A stretch of DNA of 47,591 bases from assembly GCA_964522805.1 (NCBI GenBank), contig CAZFWP010000003.1, positions 1 through 47,591 on the forward strand. The letters are read 5' to 3'. Below the pieces are notes generated by a model that was not told the origin of the DNA, ran no database searches, and saw only the letters and a list, made by a program, of their open reading frames with translations. Position 1 is the first letter of the stretch; each line of letters opens with the position of its first letter. Made by a program: the position numbers and the translations under genes. Positions 1-8,190 of this stretch are shown here, piece after piece. Origin of the DNA: CAZBYL01 sp964522805 (lineage in GTDB: Bacteria > Synergistota > Synergistia > Synergistales > Synergistaceae).

Positions 1-1059
1 GTCTGTGCCGATGTAGAGATGCCCCTGCCATTTCATTGTAGAGTTAACTACATTGGCAGGCAGCATCGCCGCGAAGTTGATGTCCATAAATTTGTTTCTG
101 GTAATTTGCAAAAGTCCCTGCCGTGAGGAGGCTACCCAGAAGTTTGATTCATAATCTTGGTATATTTTTTCGATGGAACTGTTGAGCAGGGCACCTTCCG
201 CGGTGCGGAACCGATGATTTTTGTCAAAAAAACCCAAGCCATTGTCGCCGCAGGCCCAGATGCGTCCTTCGTTATCTTCATAGAGCCCGTTGATGGCATC
301 GAGTGCCTCTGTTTTATAAGGTTCGGCCTCAAGTTTTCCCTGTGACTCCGTGAGCCGTGCCACGCCCCCTTCAATAAGTCCCGCGAGTATTCTCCCGTCT
401 TTGCAAAGCAGCAGACTGATGGGGCTGCTGCCGGCGACGGTGCCGCTTTTGTAAAAGTTGATTTTATTGCCGCTAACGGTAAATAGCGCGCCGTTTCTGG
501 TGACGCCCCAGAGCTTGTCGGTTTTGTCACAGATCAGACCTAAAATAAATTCACTGTCGATTTCGGGGAAAGATATGCGTATAATCTCTGTTCCCTCGAG
601 GCGTCCGATGCCGCTGCCGCTGCCGACATAAATGTTTCCTTTACTGTCTGAGGTTATGGAGCGGATGGAAGCGAACTCGCCCGGTTTTTTGCTGCTGATG
701 CGGACAAAGTTTCCGCCTTCCCGATAGAAGAGGCCGCTTTCATTGGTGCCAATCCACAATCTGCCATGGAGGTCTTCATAGAAGGTGGTGGCACTAGAGG
801 CGGTAAAACCGGATTCCGTGTCGGAGTTGAACCTGACGAATTCATTACCGTCATAACGAATCAGCCCGCTGTAGCTGGCAATCCAAAGATAGCCGTCTTT
901 TGTTTGGATGACAGAGCTGGCATCGTTGGCGTCCATACCGCTTTCCGCATTAAACAGTGTCTGAGTGTAAAGAGAGAGAAATTCTCTGTCAGCGTATGCA
1001 AAATTTGGCTGTAGGCATATAATTGTCAGTAACGTAAAAAGGAATAGTACTTTTTTCAT
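1..1059 (-). CDS. Two-component-regulator propeller sensor, N-terminal part (runs off the left edge)
   Basis: The minus strand stays open from an ATG at 1059 to base 1 (353 codons, no stop), so the 3' part lies outside the window. The product begins with a signal peptide (MKKVLFLF...FAYA) and then shows about seven short repeats with the pattern of two-component-regulator propeller blades: DGYLWIASYSGLIRYDG, GRLWIGTNESGLFY, GNIYVGSGSGIGRL, DKLWGVTRNGALF, GRIWACGDNGLGFF, NFWVASSRQGLLQI and HLYIGTD. Such periplasmic propellers usually precede a Y_Y_Y domain, a membrane helix and a histidine kinase or GGDEF output, but none of that is visible here. The start is supported by the signal peptide; the ribosome site is weak. 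It is divergent from the secreted protein at 1221, with about 160 bases between them. The propeller call is firm, the output type unknown. Confidence 0.85.
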   Translation of the reverse strand, partial: MKKVLFLFTLLTIICLQPNFAYADREFLSLYTQTLFNAESGMDANDASSVIQTKDGYLWIASYSGLIRYDGNEFVRFNSDTESGFTASSATTFYEDLHGRLWIGTNESGLFYREGGNFVRISSKKPGEFASIRSITSDSKGNIYVGSGSGIGRLEGTEIIRISFPEIDSEFILGLICDKTDKLWGVTRNGALFTVSGNKINFYKSGTVAGSSPISLLLCKDGRILAGLIEGGVARLTESQGKLEAEPYKTEALDAINGLYEDNEGRIWACGDNGLGFFDKNHRFRTAEGALLNSSIEKIYQDYESNFWVASSRQGLLQITRNKFMDINFAAMLPANVVNSTMKWQGHLYIGTD

Positions 1060-1220
1060 ACATAACACCAGACTTATGATGGGTTTTGGATTGTGCATAA
1101 AGCAGAGCCACGAATCTCCGAACTTTAAGCAGATATCTTCATTTAATTATAGCATTAAATTATTTGCATAGAACATATTGCAGCAATAGATTGATAAATC
1201 ACAATAAATCGAGGTCGGAA

Positions 1221-2711
1221 ATGGGAAAACGAAATTTTGTCCTACGGGATTTGTTCTTGATATCGTTGTCCGCGGCGATGATTTTTGCCGCAAGTTCCGC
1301 GGATGCGCTGCAAATTTCCATAATTGCGCCCTCTTTTGCGGAGCAGATTATGGAATCGGAACGTGACTTTTATGTTATCGGCACAATAGACAGAGAGGGG
1401 CTAAGCCCGAGTGAGCTTCCCGCAGACATTAAGGTCGAGGTTTTGGAAAGCGGTGCCGCCAGAGCGGGGGAACACACGCCCATTCGTGTCGTGCAAAGTC
1501 ACGTGGATAAAAAAAGCGGCGTCACACCGCAGCGCGATATTTTCCGTCGTTACGAAGGTAAGGCGTCGTGGGTTAACATTTCTCAAGAAGAGCTGATGAA
1601 GTCGCCTCCTCCCGATTTGGTCTACAGAAACGGAGATCCCGCCAGCTTTTACGACCCTTCACTGAAAGCGGTGGTGACGGAGAATTCCTTTGCTGTTCTG
1701 ATTCAGGGAGGGTGCACCAAAGATTATGACAGCGACTACAAAAAAATGTATAAGGAAGATTTGGCGTGGAAGTCATACCGTGTCGTTGTCCGTGCCGTTT
1801 GGGGTGATGAGGTGCTTGCCAGGAAGGAGTTTGACGTTGTGATGGGCTCTGTGCCCGATAAGCTTTTGGCGAGGTTCTCTCCCGAGGCTCATTATCGAAA
1901 AGCTCTCTCTTTCGCAGCGGAAAATAACATCCGCGTCTATAAAGACCTCTTTCCCGGCTACTGGAACTACGGACTTTCACAAACCTACGAGATTCCGCTG
2001 CGCTGGCGCGCCAATGATGCTCATGAGTATCTTTCCGCCAGAGTGCACGCGGTAATTTACAATATTCCCGAAAACAGAAGCGCCTCACAAACGGTGGAAC
2101 TGGGTTGCATAGCTTTTGAAGGCTGGCTTGACCGCACAGATGAGATTTACTATTACTATTACGACATAGGCGAACCTTCTTTGCGTTACCGCACATGGTA
2201 TGGCAGCGAGATAAAAGAGGGAAAAATTGTCCGCTTCGGCACGGATGATAGGCTGCAGTTTACGAGAGCAGAGTTTGGTGCCCCTCAAAAGTATTCACCA
2301 GACAATGACATTTGCGCCGTTGACTGGAATGTCTACAATGCGGTGGCAGCGGACAGAGGCACGTCCGTGACCTTTTGCGGTGTGGTGACACCGATACAGC
2401 CCAATATGTCCGATGTTACTCCAAACGATGACGGTACTTTTGCCATCGGCAACCGTATTGCGGTTTTACACTACGAATTTACGGATATGATGGCAGGAAC
2501 GCTTTACAGCTCAGACATGCCGATATCTCTTGACCGATTTTACGGTGCGGACAAAGAGATATTATCTAATTCAATATATGAATTCCGTCATAGTTTTGTC
2601 TTTCCCGAGGAGATGAACGGGCGTGTTGTCACGGTAAGCACCATCGGCTATGATAAGTATGGTGAGGCTGTGGACGGTACAGAAGAGGAATTTTATCTCA
2701 GGGTAAGATAA
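1221..2711 (+). CDS. Large secreted protein of unknown function
   Basis: The gene encodes 496 residues from an ATG at 1221, preceded by a GAGGTCGG ribosome site; an in-frame upstream ATG at 1164 has no such site and would bury the signal peptide. The N-terminus (MGKRNFVLRDLFLISLSA...SADA) is a classical signal peptide, so the protein should be periplasmic or surface exposed. I recognise no catalytic motif. The body is rich in aromatic and charged residues, includes a run of five tyrosines (IYYYYYDIGEP) and looks beta-rich. It lies between a divergent propeller sensor and a MATE exporter 27 bases downstream. The shared intergenic region could allow coregulation with the sensor. The function is unknown; the coding call rests on length, ribosome site and signal peptide. 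Confidence 0.75.
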   Translation: MGKRNFVLRDLFLISLSAAMIFAASSADALQISIIAPSFAEQIMESERDFYVIGTIDREGLSPSELPADIKVEVLESGAARAGEHTPIRVVQSHVDKKSGVTPQRDIFRRYEGKASWVNISQEELMKSPPPDLVYRNGDPASFYDPSLKAVVTENSFAVLIQGGCTKDYDSDYKKMYKEDLAWKSYRVVVRAVWGDEVLARKEFDVVMGSVPDKLLARFSPEAHYRKALSFAAENNIRVYKDLFPGYWNYGLSQTYEIPLRWRANDAHEYLSARVHAVIYNIPENRSASQTVELGCIAFEGWLDRTDEIYYYYYDIGEPSLRYRTWYGSEIKEGKIVRFGTDDRLQFTRAEFGAPQKYSPDNDICAVDWNVYNAVAADRGTSVTFCGVVTPIQPNMSDVTPNDDGTFAIGNRIAVLHYEFTDMMAGTLYSSDMPISLDRFYGADKEILSNSIYEFRHSFVFPEEMNGRVVTVSTIGYDKYGEAVDGTEEEFYLRVR

Positions 2712-2738
2712 CCATTATGTATTTGCTTCAGCCCGGCC

Positions 2739-4151
2739 TTGTGTAAGAAAGGATGCTGCGTCATTATAACAGACAAATATAAGATAAAAAATATCAGCGG
2801 CGGAGTTCCGCTTGATGAGGGCAGCATTCCCAAACTGCTGTTGGGTTTTGTAATGCCGGCGGTGCTGGGAATGTTGGCGGGAGCAGTGTACAACATTGTC
2901 GACCGTGTATTTGTAGGACAGTTTGTCGGTCCTAACGGACTTGCCGCTATCAGTACTTCGTTTCCCACGATGCTTATGATGATCGCCTGTTCTCTGCTGG
3001 TTGGAGTGGGGGGGGCTTCGCGCGTTGCCATTCTCCGCGGCGCTAGGAAACAACGCCCCGCCGAACAGGCTTTAACTCACTCGATTATGATGCTGGCTGT
3101 CATGGGGGCAGCATTTATCGTTCTCAGCTTTTTCGGGTTAGATGCGGCACTGAGGCTTTCCGGAGCAAGCGAACAGGTTTTGCCTATGGCCAGGACATAT
3201 CTTCGCATTATCCTTATTGGTGCGCCCTTGGCTCTTATCGGATTTGGGATAAACTCTCTCATCAGAGCCTGCGGAAGTCCTCGCTGGGCGATGGCGACGC
3301 AGATGATAGGCGCTGTTGCCAACGTGATCCTGGATGCTCTCTTTATCTATTATATGAATATGGGGGTGGCAGGCGCGGCTTGGGGAACGGTAATCGCTCA
3401 GGGTATTTCCTCCGCTGCGGGACTGGCCTTTTTTATTTGGGGAGATTCTCCTCTGAAGATAAGAATGCATTTTCTGCTGCGTCCTAAGTTTAAGGTGGTA
3501 AAGAAAATTTGCGCCGTTGGCAGTGCCCCCTTTTTAGTGGAATTTTCTTTTGTAATTTACATGACAGTGATGAATCAATTAATACATAAATATGGCGGAG
3601 ACTTAGCTCTCTCTGCACTTGGCGTATTTTTCAGCCTGGATTCTCTGCTTTTCCTTCCGGCTATGGCAATAGGCGAAGCAGCGCAGCCGATAATCGGGTA
3701 CAACTACGGAGCCCGCAAGCCCGAAAGGGTTATTTCGACGATAAAATGGGCATTGGCAATGGTGACGGTGTTTTACATTTTCAGCTTCACTGTTGCTGAA
3801 GTATTCACAGAATCGTTGATTTCCATCTTCAGCACCTCTGCCGAACTTTTAGCGATTGGAGTTCCGGCGATGAGAATAGGCTACATCGGCCTAATCTTTT
3901 TCGGAATGCCGATTGTCACCAACTCAGCCCTGCAGGGGTTGGGAAAAGCTAGAGCCTCCCTGCTCCTGTCAATGGCAAGGCAGGTGCTTTTTATGTATGC
4001 GCCACTTTTTGTACTGCCAAAATATTTCGGCATCTGGGGTGTATGGATGTCTTTCCCTGTGGGAGATATTTTGGGAGGGATTCTCTCCTTCTTCTTCCTG
4101 CGCCACCTGATAAACTGGCTCAGAACACCGGAAGCTCAAATATCGGTATAG
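2739..4151 (+). CDS. MATE family multidrug/organic cation efflux protein
   Basis: This is an integral membrane antiporter of the multidrug and toxic compound extrusion family, which exports drugs or metabolites using a Na+ or H+ gradient. The 470-residue length, about 12 hydrophobic segments and the N-terminal pattern SIPKLLLGFVMPAVLGM followed by YNIVDRVFVGQFVG are typical. The second half repeats the fold (FLPAMAIGEAAQPIIGYNYGA). The start is uncertain: position 2739 is a TTG, there is no nearby in-frame ATG, and an AAAGGA site at 2747-2752 lies after the TTG, so a non-standard start slightly downstream is possible. It follows the secreted protein by 27 bases and may be cotranscribed. The substrate cannot be told from sequence. 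Confidence 0.88.
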   Translation: MCKKGCCVIITDKYKIKNISGGVPLDEGSIPKLLLGFVMPAVLGMLAGAVYNIVDRVFVGQFVGPNGLAAISTSFPTMLMMIACSLLVGVGGASRVAILRGARKQRPAEQALTHSIMMLAVMGAAFIVLSFFGLDAALRLSGASEQVLPMARTYLRIILIGAPLALIGFGINSLIRACGSPRWAMATQMIGAVANVILDALFIYYMNMGVAGAAWGTVIAQGISSAAGLAFFIWGDSPLKIRMHFLLRPKFKVVKKICAVGSAPFLVEFSFVIYMTVMNQLIHKYGGDLALSALGVFFSLDSLLFLPAMAIGEAAQPIIGYNYGARKPERVISTIKWALAMVTVFYIFSFTVAEVFTESLISIFSTSAELLAIGVPAMRIGYIGLIFFGMPIVTNSALQGLGKARASLLLSMARQVLFMYAPLFVLPKYFGIWGVWMSFPVGDILGGILSFFFLRHLINWLRTPEAQISV

Positions 4152-4294
4152 CAAATGTAAAATTCTCTTCCTGAGAGTTCTGTGTTTTGGTAATTTGTAA
4201 CGGAATTGTTACTTAAAATATCCGCCTGTTTAACTTTTTTTCTCATCGCTGTTTGATATACTGAGAGGGATTAAAAGAATAGAGGAGAATATGC

Positions 4295-5074
4295 ATGGAA
4301 CAATTAAGAGAGAAAAAAGGTTTTCTCTGCGATATGGACGGTGTAATTTACCATGGCGACAGGCTGCTCCCAGGCGTGAAAGAATTTGTTTCTTGGCTGT
4401 ACAGTGAGAACAAGAGCTTTCTCTTTCTGACTAACGCCAGCGGCAAAACACCCCAGGATCTTAGGCTTAAACTAGAGAGAATGGGGCTTGACGTTGACGA
4501 AACTCACTTTTACACCAGTGCTTTGGCGACGGCGAAGTTTGTCAGCAGCCAAAATCCCAGCTGCAGTGCTTTTGTTATCGGCGACCCAGGGCTTTATAAC
4601 GCGCTGCATGATGCCGGCATTATGATAAACGATATCAATCCGGAATACGTGATCATCGGAGAGACCAGCAACTATAACTATGAGGGTATTTGTAAGGCTG
4701 TACGTCTGGTGTTGGGTGGAGCCAAACTCATTGGTACAAATACCGACCTCACCGGCCCTTCGGAAAAAGGCATTATCCCTGCCTGCCGTGCTTTGGTGGC
4801 CCCCATAGAAGCAGCTACGGGAAAGACGGCTTATTATGTAGGCAAGCCAAACCCGCTGATGATGAGGACGGGGATGAAGATGCTAGGCGTCCATTCCGCA
4901 GAAGCAGTGATGGTCGGCGATAGAATGGACACAGATATTTTGGCAGGTATCGAGAGCGGGCTTGACCCGATTTTGGTACTGAGCGGCGTCACCGACAGAG
5001 AGGCGATAAAACAATATCCCTACAGACCGCGTCTGGTGTTAAACGGCGTGGGAGATATCGTCCCTCAGGCATAA
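4295..5074 (+). CDS. HAD-IIA family sugar/nucleotide phosphatase (NagD-like)
   Basis: This is a cytoplasmic HAD-superfamily phosphatase of subfamily IIA (NagD, 4-nitrophenylphosphatase, AraL type), 259 residues long as expected. Motif I is DMDGVIYHG with both catalytic aspartates, motif II is FLTNAS, the motif III lysine lies in YYVGKPNP, and motif IV is GDRMDTDILAG. The capping domain sits between motifs II and III. The start is an ATG with a GAGGAG site a few bases upstream; a TATACT -10-like box lies at 4257-4262. It stands alone, 143 bases after the MATE gene, and ends just before a strong terminator. The family call is firm; the natural substrate is not predictable. Confidence 0.9.
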   Translation: MEQLREKKGFLCDMDGVIYHGDRLLPGVKEFVSWLYSENKSFLFLTNASGKTPQDLRLKLERMGLDVDETHFYTSALATAKFVSSQNPSCSAFVIGDPGLYNALHDAGIMINDINPEYVIIGETSNYNYEGICKAVRLVLGGAKLIGTNTDLTGPSEKGIIPACRALVAPIEAATGKTAYYVGKPNPLMMRTGMKMLGVHSAEAVMVGDRMDTDILAGIESGLDPILVLSGVTDREAIKQYPYRPRLVLNGVGDIVPQA

Positions 5075-5080
5075 CTTTAC

Positions 5081-5124
5081 AAGAACAAAAAAGGCGCGCT
5101 CTCAGGCGCGCCTTTTTTGTTCTT
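5081..5124. terminator. Strong bidirectional intrinsic terminator
   Basis: A perfect 19-base inverted repeat (5081-5099 and 5106-5124) with a 6-base loop combines a GC-rich core (ggcgcgc) with A-tract and T-tract flanks. It has the form of a rho-independent terminator in both directions. It lies 6 bases after the HAD gene and serves the convergent pair formed by it and pstS. Confidence 0.9.
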
Positions 5125-5161
5125 GTTTTGCCCTTTCACTGCCATTAATAAGAGGCAAACA

Positions 5162-5202
5162 ATGAAAAGAGGCGGAGCTTATGCTCTTCCGCCTCTTTTC
5201 AT
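5162..5202 (-). terminator. Intrinsic terminator downstream of pstS
   Basis: A perfect 15-base inverted repeat (5162-5176 and 5188-5202) around an 11-base loop. Read on the minus strand the stem ends in CCTCTTTTCATTG, a T-rich tail, 30 bases after the pstS stop. Confidence 0.7.
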
Positions 5203-5231
5203 ACTCTATATTTTCCTGTTGGCTTGGCTGT

Positions 5232-6062
5232 CTATTTACCGATTTCCTGGAGAGAGACAAAACCTGTTTTGTTGACGATTTTCTGTCCGGCTGTGCTCTG
5301 CATGTAGTTGATGAAGTCGAGTACATCACCTTCGGGCCAGCCGTTTGTGAACATGTAGAGGTAACGTGAGAGGGGGTATTTGCCGCTGCGTGCTGTGGAG
5401 GCTGTTCCTGAGATACCCTCAACCTGGACTCCCTTTACCGCTTTGGTGACGTAGCCCATTCCTTCGTAGCCAATAGCGTTTTTATTATTGGCGACTGCTG
5501 TCATCATCGCTCCGCTGGAGGCTGTGACCTGTGCTTTCGGGGTGACGCGGCCCTTTTCGCCTTTATCCATTATCATTTCCTGCCAAGTGCCGTATGTGCC
5601 GGAGCTGGTATCTCTGCCGATAACTACGATTGCGCCTGATGTGCCCCCGACCTCTTTCCAGTCAGTTACTTTGCCGGTGAAAATATCTTTAAGCTGTGCC
5701 TTGGTGAGTGACTTTACCTGATTTGAAGGGTGAACAACTGGGATGATGCAGTCAAGAGCTACTGCGAATGGTACGGGGTAGACCTTCTTGCTCATGCAGG
5801 TGTCAATTTCTTTATCTTTTATAAAGCGGGACGCATTTGCTATCTGTGCGCTGCCGTCGGCCAATGATTTAAAGCCGTTGCCTGTGCCTGTGCCTGATAC
5901 GGAAAACTTAACTGTCTTGTTTGCTTTCATGTACTGTTCTGCTGCCGCTTGGGCGAAGGGAAGCACTGTTGTTGAGCCGTCCATTACTATTGGAGCTGCG
6001 AATCCTGCCGATGCGCAAGCCATTACCAATGTTGCCGCTGCTGCTGCGATAAACTTTCTCAT
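5232..6062 (-). CDS. pstS: Phosphate-binding periplasmic protein PstS
   Basis: This is the periplasmic substrate-binding protein of the high-affinity phosphate ABC transporter. It has 276 residues with a signal peptide (MRKFIAAAAATLVMACASAGFA) followed directly by the family signature DGSTTVLPFAQAAAEQY. It then shows the phosphate-site motifs SGTGTGNGFKSL and GRDTSSGTYGTW, and SLTKAQLKDIFTGKVTDW. The start is supported by an AGGAGGAAG ribosome site. No pstC, pstA, pstB or phoU gene lies beside it: the upstream neighbour is bioA and the downstream side ends in terminators, so it is an orphan pstS that must rely on permease genes elsewhere. The promoter region carries four 11-base-spaced repeats resembling a Pho box, which suggests induction by phosphate starvation. 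It could bind another oxyanion, but the motifs fit phosphate. Confidence 0.93.
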   Translation of the reverse strand: MRKFIAAAAATLVMACASAGFAAPIVMDGSTTVLPFAQAAAEQYMKANKTVKFSVSGTGTGNGFKSLADGSAQIANASRFIKDKEIDTCMSKKVYPVPFAVALDCIIPVVHPSNQVKSLTKAQLKDIFTGKVTDWKEVGGTSGAIVVIGRDTSSGTYGTWQEMIMDKGEKGRVTPKAQVTASSGAMMTAVANNKNAIGYEGMGYVTKAVKGVQVEGISGTASTARSGKYPLSRYLYMFTNGWPEGDVLDFINYMQSTAGQKIVNKTGFVSLQEIGK

Positions 6063-6097
6063 TTTTATCTTCCTCCTGTTTTTTAGTTGATAAGAAG

Positions 6098-6152
6098 AGT
6101 ATATGCAAAAAAGGTTACGGCTGTGTGCAGATAATGTAACAGCAGTGCAACA
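6098..6152 (-). promoter_or_regulatory. pstS promoter with Pho-box-like direct repeats
   Basis: On the minus strand four heptads lie at exact 11-base spacing: TGTTGCA (6146-6152), TGTTACA (6135-6141), CTGCACA (6124-6130) and CGTAACC (6113-6119). They are followed after 9 bases by a TATACT -10 box (6098-6103), with no good -35 box. Heptads repeated every 11 bases and ending about 10 bases before the -10 is the known layout of PhoB/PhoP-dependent promoters. The assignment is inferred from layout and from the downstream pstS gene. Confidence 0.6.
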
Positions 6153-6160
6153 TGTATCTT

Positions 6161-7504
6161 TTACATTTTTACCTTTGCCATTGCCGCAAAGCAGACATCG
6201 GTGACAAAATCCATTTCCTGCTGCTTAATTGTCAAAGGCGGATTAAAGTAAAGCACATCGCCCAATGGGCGCAATAGTACTCCCATTTTCAAAGCTTCTT
6301 TATATATCTGATATCCAAGGCGTTTCTTGCTGTCAAAAGGTTCTTTATTATCTCGGTCACGCACCAGCTCAATGGCGTTAATCAGCCCGATAGAGCGCAC
6401 CTCTCCCACATTTGGCAAGTCCTTGGTCTTTTCCTTGAGCATAGTGTGGAAATATTTGGCGTTTGCAGCAGCTATGGTCAGGATATCTTCCTCTGCGAAT
6501 ATTTTCAGTACCTCTATCCCGGCGGCGCAGGCCATTGGGTTGGCGCAGTATGTGTGGCTGTGCATAAAGGCCCGTCCCTCATTATAATCGGCATAGAAGG
6601 CGCGGTATATTTCCTCGCGCACCACTGCCATCGCCATTGGCATGTAGCCGCCAGTGACTCCCTTGGAAATGCACATAATATCGGGACTGACATCGGCGTG
6701 GCCGCAGGCGAACATTTTGCCGGTGCGGCCGAACCCGGTGGCGATCTCGTCGGCGATCATATGAACGTTGTAACGGCTGCATATTGCCCGAAGCTTATTA
6801 AGATAGAGTGGCGGATAAATTCTCATGCCGCCCGCTCCCTGCAATAGTGGCTCCATAAAGAACGCTGCTGTCTCTTCGCCGTGAGCCGCGAAGGCTTTTT
6901 CCGCATGTTCAAAGCACTCGGCGCCGCAATTCTCCCTGCTCTTGCCATAGGGGCAGCGGTAACAATCGGGCGCTGTCACATGAATAACATCGAGCATCAG
7001 CGGTTTATAAATTTCCGAATAGAGGTCAACCGCACCCAAGGCCAGAGCACCGAGCGTCTCTCCGTGATAACCGTTTGATAGTGACATAAAACGCTTCTTT
7101 TGTGGGTTGCCGGTCTGAGCGTGATACTGGAAGCTCATCTTCATCGAGGCTTCGATGGCGGAAGAACCATTGTCGGTAAAGAAAAATTTTGTCAGCCCCT
7201 CGGGAACTATCTCCGAGAGCCGTTCGCAAAGCTCAATTGCCGGTTCGTGGGTAAAGTTCGCGAAAATTACCTGTTCGAGCTTTTCCACCTGCCTCTTAAT
7301 CGCATTATTAATCCTGTCGTTGCTGTGCCCAAGAAGATTGCACCACCACGAACTGACCACATCGGCGTAACTTTTGCCGCAAATGTCATAAAGATAAAGA
7401 CCCTTGGCATGGTCGATAACAATCGGAGGCAAAGTCTCATAATCCTTCATCTGAGAACATGGATGCCAAATATACTTTAAATCTCTTTCTGCTTCGTTCA
7501 TCAC
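6161..7504 (-). CDS. bioA: Adenosylmethionine-8-amino-7-oxononanoate aminotransferase
   Basis: BioA is a PLP-dependent class III aminotransferase that uses S-adenosylmethionine as amino donor to convert KAPA to DAPA in biotin synthesis. The 447 residues start with the BioA-typical DLKYIWHPCSQMKDYE. They include SSWWCNLLGHS and the PLP region with NGYHGETLGALALG. ADEIATGFGRTGKMFAC carries the cofactor-binding aspartate, and CISKGVTGGYMPMA the Schiff-base lysine. Its start overlaps the bioD stop by 4 bases (ATGA), indicating translational coupling as the last gene of bioY-bioB-bioD-bioA. Its 3' end lies 9 bases from the pstS Pho-box-like repeats and no terminator separates them, so readthrough into pstS is possible. 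Confidence 0.96.
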   Translation of the reverse strand: MMNEAERDLKYIWHPCSQMKDYETLPPIVIDHAKGLYLYDICGKSYADVVSSWWCNLLGHSNDRINNAIKRQVEKLEQVIFANFTHEPAIELCERLSEIVPEGLTKFFFTDNGSSAIEASMKMSFQYHAQTGNPQKKRFMSLSNGYHGETLGALALGAVDLYSEIYKPLMLDVIHVTAPDCYRCPYGKSRENCGAECFEHAEKAFAAHGEETAAFFMEPLLQGAGGMRIYPPLYLNKLRAICSRYNVHMIADEIATGFGRTGKMFACGHADVSPDIMCISKGVTGGYMPMAMAVVREEIYRAFYADYNEGRAFMHSHTYCANPMACAAGIEVLKIFAEEDILTIAAANAKYFHTMLKEKTKDLPNVGEVRSIGLINAIELVRDRDNKEPFDSKKRLGYQIYKEALKMGVLLRPLGDVLYFNPPLTIKQQEMDFVTDVCFAAMAKVKM

Positions 7505-8190
7505 ATTACCTCCCCATAACAGCTCTTCAATAATTCACTGTCTATATCCAAAGCACTGTCACCTGCTCTGACTGTGCAAATAATCGGCAGCCCAGTCAAT
7601 GCGGTAATCTCACGGCCATTGTCTGCATGAAGAAAATTGTCTTTGTCATAATTATTGAGAATAAAGCCATTTGCTTTAATACCGCGGGCAGAAAGATACT
7701 CTGCCGTCAGCACGGCGTTGTTAATACTGCCAAGGGCTGAGCTGCTGACAATAACCACCCCAAGGCTGAGAGCTTTGATCACATCTGTCAGCATGATGCT
7801 CTTTGCGTCTCGGCGCAGCGGACAGACAATGCCGCCGCTGCCCTCCACAGTCAAATAATCGAAACGGCGGCAGAGGCCTTGAAAATCCCTCACTACAGTT
7901 TCCATGCAAAGCGGATTGCCCTCAAGTTTTGCCGCCAAGTGCGGAGATACGGCAGCTTGGTAAACATAAGAAACCAAAGATTCCGGCTCCGCGGGAATAG
8001 CAGCGGTGCGGCAAACATAGGCGGCATCGCCCGGCACAAGCTTGTTCTCCACCAAGTCCGCACCGCTTAAAGCCGCCTTATAGTACCCGGCGTTGATGCC
8101 GCATTCTCTCAGCTTCTTCACCATCAAGGCGGAGACAAATGTTTTGCCTACATCAGTTCCCGTTCCGGTTATAAAAACGCCGCGGCTCAT
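7501..8190 (-). CDS. bioD: Dethiobiotin synthetase
   Basis: BioD is a cytoplasmic ATP-dependent carboxylase that closes the ureido ring of DAPA to make dethiobiotin. The 229 residues match the family length. The N-terminal P-loop variant GTGTDVGKT is diagnostic, KAALSG holds the DAPA-site lysine, and VEGSGGIVCPL is the conserved segment that binds Mg-ATP and substrate. It overlaps bioB at its start and bioA at its end, each by 4 bases (ATGA), so the genes are translationally coupled. Start and identity are secure. Confidence 0.96.
   Translation of the reverse strand: MSRGVFITGTGTDVGKTFVSALMVKKLRECGINAGYYKAALSGADLVENKLVPGDAAYVCRTAAIPAEPESLVSYVYQAAVSPHLAAKLEGNPLCMETVVRDFQGLCRRFDYLTVEGSGGIVCPLRRDAKSIMLTDVIKALSLGVVIVSSSALGSINNAVLTAEYLSARGIKANGFILNNYDKDNFLHADNGREITALTGLPIICTVRAGDSALDIDSELLKSCYGEVM

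Noticed and set aside
2146..2164. Short tandem TAC/TAT codons as a microsatellite
   Set aside because: It is a five-Tyr run in a coding frame with mixed codons, too short to suggest slippage.
1573..2196. Minus-strand frame of 207 codons inside the secreted protein gene
   Set aside because: It is rich in Arg, Cys and Ser like a codon-shadow frame, lies opposite a gene with signal peptide and ribosome site, and has no start signal.
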